Positions 5,903-8,532 of a stretch of DNA of 8,532 nucleotides are shown here, piece after piece. Both the position numbers and the translations under genes were made by a program. Each line of letters begins with the position of its first letter. Positions within the stretch are counted from its first letter, which is position 1. The notes below the pieces were generated by a model, which was not told the origin of the DNA, ran no database searches, and was given only the letters and a program-made list of their open reading frames with translations. This DNA is from DHVE2 group archaeon (GTDB lineage: Archaea; Thermoplasmatota; Thermoplasmata; Thermoplasmatales; Aciduliprofundaceae). The DNA lies in assembly GCA_026986135.1 (NCBI GenBank), contig JALSPD010000133.1, positions 1 through 8,532 on the forward strand, given 5' to 3'.

Positions 5903-7552
5903 ATGAGGGAGATTCGCGCCCCTAGGGGCACAAAATTGAATGCAAAATCGTGGCAGACGGAGGCACCCCTGCGACTTCTCATGAACAATCTTGATCCAGA
6001 AGTTGCAAAGGACCCTGCGCACCTCATAGTGTATGGTGGCACAGGTAGAGCTGCGAGGAACTGGGAGGCTTTTGACGCGATTGTGCGCACGCTTAAAGAG
6101 ATGGAAACCGATGAGACCCTTCTCGTTCAGAGCGGCAAACCGGTTGCGGTGTTCAAGACACATGAATGGGCACCGAGAGTGCTTATTGCGAATTCCAACC
6201 TTGTTCCAAAATGGGCCAACTGGGAGTACTTCCGCGAATTGGAAGAAAGGGGATTGATAATGTATGGGCAGATGACCGCTGGCTCATGGATCTACATTGG
6301 AACTCAGGGCATACTTCAGGGAACCTATGAAACTCTCTACGCAGTGGCTCGCAAGGAATACGGACAGCATGACCTGACAGGCAAATGGGTTCTTTCATCC
6401 GGCCTGGGAGAAATGGGCGGAGCTCAGCCACTGGCAATCACCATGAACAACGGTGTGGGTATTATTGTGGAGGTGAATAAGTGGGCCATTGACCGCCGCC
6501 TTAACGGGGGATATCTGGATACATGGACCGATGATCTTGATGAGGCCCTCAAGATGAAGGATGAGGCCCTGGAGGAGGGAAAACCCCTGAGTATAGGACT
6601 TCTGGGTAATGCCGCGGAAATATATCCCGAGCTAATGCGCAGAGGCATTGTACCGGATGTTGTCACGGATCAGACGGCTGCCCATGATCCACTTAACGGA
6701 TATATCCCTGCTGGGTACTCTGTGGAGGAGGCTGCCGAACTAAGGGAAAATGATCCTGAGAAGTACCTTGAGGAGGTTCGGAAATCTCTGAGAAAGCATG
6801 TTCCCGCGATGATATGGTTCAAGGAGCATGGGGCTAAGGTGTTTGATTATGGAAATAATATAAGGGCGCAGGCGAAGGAGGCGGGAGTTGAGGATGCATT
6901 CAAGATTCCAGGGTATGTGCCCGAGTACATCCGTCCCCTGTTCTCCGAGGGCTCGGGACCATTCCGCTGGGTGGCGCTAAGTGGAAATCCAGATGATATA
7001 TTTGAGACGGATAACGCCATTCGCAAGCTGTTCCCCGAGAATAAGCACATTATCCAGTGGCTTGATAAGGCGGAGGAGCATGTGAAGTGGCAGGGTCTTC
7101 CAGCGAGGATTCTCTGGCTGAATTACGGCGAGAGGGAGAAGGCAGGACTTGCATTCAATGAACTCGTTCGCGAGGGTGTTGTGGATGCACCCATTGCAAT
7201 TGGGAGAGATCACCATGATACAGGTAGCGTCGCCTCACCGTACAGAGAGACAGAGAGGATGAAGGATGGAAGCGATGCCATTGCTGACTGGCCAATCCTG
7301 AATGCGATGCTCAATGTTGCCTCAGGTGCCACCTGGGTATCGTTCCATCATGGCGGTGGTGTGGGAATTGGCTACTCCCTCCACGCTGGTATGGTTATCG
7401 TAGCGGACGGAACAAAACTCGCTGAGCAGAAGTTATCAAGGGTTCTCAACAACGATCCCGGATTGGGTGTGGTCCGCCATGCGGACGCTGGCTATGAGAT
7501 AGCGATACGCACCGCTAAGGAGAAGGGAATCTGGATGCCAATGCTGGAGTGA
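5903..7552 (+). CDS. hutU: Urocanate hydratase (urocanase), lacking the signature cysteine
   Basis: This is the second step of histidine breakdown: urocanate plus water gives imidazolone propionate (EC 4.2.1.49), using tightly bound NAD+ as an electrophile, in a cytoplasmic homodimer. The 549-residue length is normal. Family blocks run throughout: [14 protein letters not shown] (4-17), [11 protein letters not shown] (44-54), [16 protein letters not shown] (122-137), [12 protein letters not shown] (165-176), [12 protein letters not shown] (256-267), [14 protein letters not shown] (433-446), [11 protein letters not shown] (482-492) and RHADAGYE (525-532). The signature block that normally reads FQGLPxRICW is [10 protein letters not shown] (396-405), so the cysteine equivalent to P. 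putida Cys410 is Leu404. The protein has no cysteine at all. The ATG at 5903 matches the family N-terminus and its promoter spacing; a frame extension back to 5822 crosses the promoter. The other hut genes are not in the window. Confidence 0.95.
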   Translation: MREIRAPRGTKLNAKSWQTEAPLRLLMNNLDPEVAKDPAHLIVYGGTGRAARNWEAFDAIVRTLKEMETDETLLVQSGKPVAVFKTHEWAPRVLIANSNLVPKWANWEYFRELEERGLIMYGQMTAGSWIYIGTQGILQGTYETLYAVARKEYGQHDLTGKWVLSSGLGEMGGAQPLAITMNNGVGIIVEVNKWAIDRRLNGGYLDTWTDDLDEALKMKDEALEEGKPLSIGLLGNAAEIYPELMRRGIVPDVVTDQTAAHDPLNGYIPAGYSVEEAAELRENDPEKYLEEVRKSLRKHVPAMIWFKEHGAKVFDYGNNIRAQAKEAGVEDAFKIPGYVPEYIRPLFSEGSGPFRWVALSGNPDDIFETDNAIRKLFPENKHIIQWLDKAEEHVKWQGLPARILWLNYGEREKAGLAFNELVREGVVDAPIAIGRDHHDTGSVASPYRETERMKDGSDAIADWPILNAMLNVASGATWVSFHHGGGVGIGYSLHAGMVIVADGTKLAEQKLSRVLNNDPGLGVVRHADAGYEIAIRTAKEKGIWMPMLE

Positions 7553-7560
7553 TCCTAACA

Positions 7561-7617
7561 CCCTTTTCTGTCTTACCCATCATTATTTTTCTGTATTTTC
7601 CAGCGTCTTTTTGGAAA
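7561..7617 (+). terminator. T-rich transcription end of hutU, with a small hairpin
   Basis: Beginning eight bases after the hutU stop, this stretch holds repeated T-runs (CCCTTTTCTG, ATTATTTTTCTG, GTATTTTCC, GTCTTTTTGG), the usual archaeal termination signal. A six-base hairpin TTTCCA (7597-7602) / TGGAAA (7612-7617) with a nine-base loop overlaps the last T-run. The T-runs are the stronger evidence. Confidence 0.5.
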
Positions 7618-7637
7618 TGGTAATTTTACGCGAAATC

Positions 7638-7647
7638 CTTATATACC
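7638..7647 (+). promoter_or_regulatory. TATA box of the 68-residue protein gene
   Basis: CTTATATACC is the clearest TATA box in the window. It lies about 54 bases before the ATG at 7696, so transcription should start near 7667-7669 and leave a leader of about 28 bases containing a Shine-Dalgarno. The six other promoters seen here look leaderless, so this one is built differently. Confidence 0.65.
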
Positions 7648-7651
7648 ATGG

Positions 7652-7682
7652 TGTCATATAACTGTCTGACAAAAATAAGACA
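7652..7682. promoter_or_regulatory. Candidate operator: 31-bp dyad with four phased TGTC/GACA half-sites
   Basis: The half-sites are TGTC at 7652-7655 and 7663-7666 and GACA at 7668-7671 and 7679-7682. They are exactly mirror-symmetric about T7667, with successive same-orientation half-sites 11 bases apart, about one helical turn. Eleven of the fifteen mirrored base pairs are complementary; the core TGTCTGACA is a perfect dyad. It covers the predicted transcription start and touches the Shine-Dalgarno, so a bound dimer or pair of dimers would be expected to repress (inference). In RNA, CTGTCT (7662-7667) and AGACAG (7678-7683) could also form a hairpin next to the Shine-Dalgarno. Confidence 0.55.
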
Positions 7683-7689
7683 GGAGGTG
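7683..7689 (+). promoter_or_regulatory. Shine-Dalgarno of the 68-residue protein gene
   Basis: GGAGGTG lies six bases before the ATG at 7696. An ATG at 7692 is in another frame and meets a stop after three codons, so 7696 is the start. Confidence 0.75.
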
Positions 7690-7695
7690 TAATGT

Positions 7696-7902
7696 ATGGC
7701 TGATAAGTTTCCCCGCATACCGAGAATACCGAAGAGGGTTAAGGAGTGGATGAGCAGGCATAGTATTGCTGATCTTGAGGCTGCAATGTGGGATCTTGAT
7801 GATAAGCGTGCAGAGATTGTGGCTGAGATCCTGAGTATGATGTACGAACTCACCGACGATATTGTGGGAATTGAGGCACCTCAGATAGAGGTGTTTGCTT
7901 AA
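7696..7902 (+). CDS. Small protein of unknown function, 68 residues
   Basis: I do not recognise this protein. It starts MADKFPRIPRIPKRVKEWMS, with a tandem PRIPRIP proline-basic segment (residues 6-13). The rest is predicted mostly helical: about 14-30, then an amphipathic run rich in Asp, Glu, Leu and Met (DLEAAMWDLDDKRAEIVAEI, 26-45, and on to about 55). The end is IEAPQIEVFA. It has a basic N-terminal arm, an acidic body, no cysteine, no membrane segment and no signal peptide. A small helical oligomer or adaptor would fit but is only a guess. That it is a real gene is supported by a strong TATA box, a candidate operator, a strong Shine-Dalgarno, and T-rich sequence after the stop. Codon use looks like that of its neighbours. 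It stands alone, since the next gene has its own promoter. Confidence 0.82.
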   Translation: MADKFPRIPRIPKRVKEWMSRHSIADLEAAMWDLDDKRAEIVAEILSMMYELTDDIVGIEAPQIEVFA

Positions 7903-7903
7903 C

Positions 7904-7918
7904 TCTTTTTTATATTTT
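7904..7918 (+). terminator. T-rich end of the small-protein gene
   Basis: CTCTTTTTTATATTTT directly follows the TAA stop at 7900-7902 and fits an archaeal oligo-T terminator. It lies just before the promoter of the next gene, in a 52-base gap. Confidence 0.45.
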
Positions 7919-7926
7919 GGAAAAAC

Positions 7927-7935
7927 TTAAATATT
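7927..7935 (+). promoter_or_regulatory. TATA-like promoter of the YbjN/CesT-like gene
   Basis: TTAAATATT is centred about 24 bases before the ATG at 7955. The bases before the ATG (GATACACACCC) hold no Shine-Dalgarno, so a leaderless transcript is predicted. Confidence 0.55.
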
Positions 7936-7954
7936 CTTTTTTTGATACACACCC

Positions 7955-8532
7955 ATGAAGGGCAGTAAATCCGACCTTATTGAGAAGTGGCTGAAGGATG
8001 GAAGTGATGATGCGGAGAATATTATAGATCTTCCGTGGGATGTTGAGAAGGAGATTGAAAAGGACAGTGGGGCAATCATCCTTTTTGCAAAGCACCTGCG
8101 ATTTCCAATTCCGCTGATTTTCCGTATTGACGATTATATCACCACGATTGCGATGCAGCTCAATTATCCTACGGATAGCCTTGACACAAGGGAGCGTATG
8201 GAAATATATCGTAATTTGCTGAAGATAAATGGAGAGATCCCTTATGCAAAGGTGGCCCTTGTGGGAGAGGATCTCTATATCGTTCTGTTTGCAGAGTTGG
8301 AAACCAAGTCGGTTGATCACGATGTTCTGAACGATTACATGGAGGTTTTAATGAATGCCCTCTATAAAGTTGCCACATCACTGGGCCTTGAAGAGGATCT
8401 TCTCAACATAACCCTCCAGAATATAGTCTCATTCGTCAACAACAAGAAGAAGAGTGGAATGAAGAGATCTGAGATTGAGAATTACCTTGCAAAAAAACTT
8501 GGTATGCCAAAAGATCAGGTTGCTGAAATTGT
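7955..8532 (+). CDS. YbjN/CesT-like (type III secretion chaperone-fold) protein, partial at 3' end
   Basis: The frame is open from ATG 7955 to the window edge: 192 codons and no stop. Residues about 40-140 look like the YbjN/Tir-chaperone-like alpha/beta fold: FAKHLRFPIPLIFRID, then YRNLLKINGEIPYAKVALVG (about 86-105), then DLYIVLFAELETKSVDHDVL and a helix with MEVLMNALYKVATSLG. The segment LLKINGEIPYAKVAL followed by a strand and an 'AEL' strand is the most family-like part. A second segment, KKKSGMKRSEIENYLAKKLG (about 165-184), looks like a small helical, possibly winged-helix or DEK-C-like, extension. In bacteria YbjN proteins are linked to stress responses and the fold binds partner proteins. 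No type III secretion is implied here. The family call is by pattern only, the role is unknown, and the C-terminus is not visible. Confidence 0.6.
   Translation, partial: MKGSKSDLIEKWLKDGSDDAENIIDLPWDVEKEIEKDSGAIILFAKHLRFPIPLIFRIDDYITTIAMQLNYPTDSLDTRERMEIYRNLLKINGEIPYAKVALVGEDLYIVLFAELETKSVDHDVLNDYMEVLMNALYKVATSLGLEEDLLNITLQNIVSFVNNKKKSGMKRSEIENYLAKKLGMPKDQVAEI

Noticed and set aside
5734..6163. Minus-strand frames of 95 and 118 codons opposite the start of hutU
   Set aside because: They are antisense shadows of a well-conserved gene, with no family features, and they cross the glnA promoter.
7910..8381. Minus-strand frames of 136 and 70 codons near the right end
   Set aside because: They lie opposite the YbjN/CesT-like frame, which has a promoter at the right distance and a coherent alpha/beta protein pattern.
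1..8532. tRNA, rRNA, CRISPR array, insertion sequence, attachment site or origin
   Set aside because: No tandem spaced repeats, terminal inverted repeats, transposase-like frames, or tRNA-like cloverleaf elements were seen in the gaps. The gaps are all under 150 bases and are explained by promoters and T-rich ends.

Overview
The window looks archaeal. Six genes have a TATA-like element about 24-27 bases before the start codon and no Shine-Dalgarno, which points to leaderless transcripts. Genes inside operons instead carry strong purine-rich Shine-Dalgarno sequences. Gene content (short-form tRNase Z, S9-type peptidase, PPC/DUF296 protein, GSI-type glutamine synthetase, urocanase) fits a euryarchaeon, perhaps of the Thermoplasmata. 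That placement is inference, since there is no rRNA or other marker here.

Layout. 1-234 (minus) is the N-terminus of a probable S9-family peptidase cut by the window edge. It is divergent from the tRNase Z gene (314-1231, plus), which ends tail-to-tail with a 20-base overlap against a minus-strand operon. That operon reads, 5' to 3' on the minus strand: an MFS transporter of SLC45/sugar-cation-symporter type (3789-2512), a membrane-anchored alpha/beta hydrolase (2515-1634) and a PPC/DUF296 protein (1637-1212). Both junctions are 4-base ATGA overlaps. Upstream on the same strand is a second operon: glutamine synthetase-like (5810-4590) and a metallophosphoesterase (4579-3872).

Urocanate hydratase (5903-7552, plus) is divergent from the glutamine synthetase gene across only 92 bases, with two face-to-face promoters. 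This suggests linked nitrogen metabolism: histidine breakdown releases ammonia and glutamate, and glutamine synthetase consumes both. After urocanase come an unrecognised 68-residue protein with its own leadered promoter and a striking four-half-site dyad (7696-7902), and a partial YbjN/CesT-like protein running off the window (7955-8532).

The most notable points are three. The urocanase lacks the active-site cysteine of its family signature and has no cysteine at all. The small gene has a helically phased 31-bp dyad at its predicted transcription start. The glutamine synthetase has a changed glutamate-binding loop. Five start codons were moved inward from the longest open frames on promoter, ribosome-site and family evidence. 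No tRNA, rRNA, CRISPR array, insertion sequence or origin was recognised.
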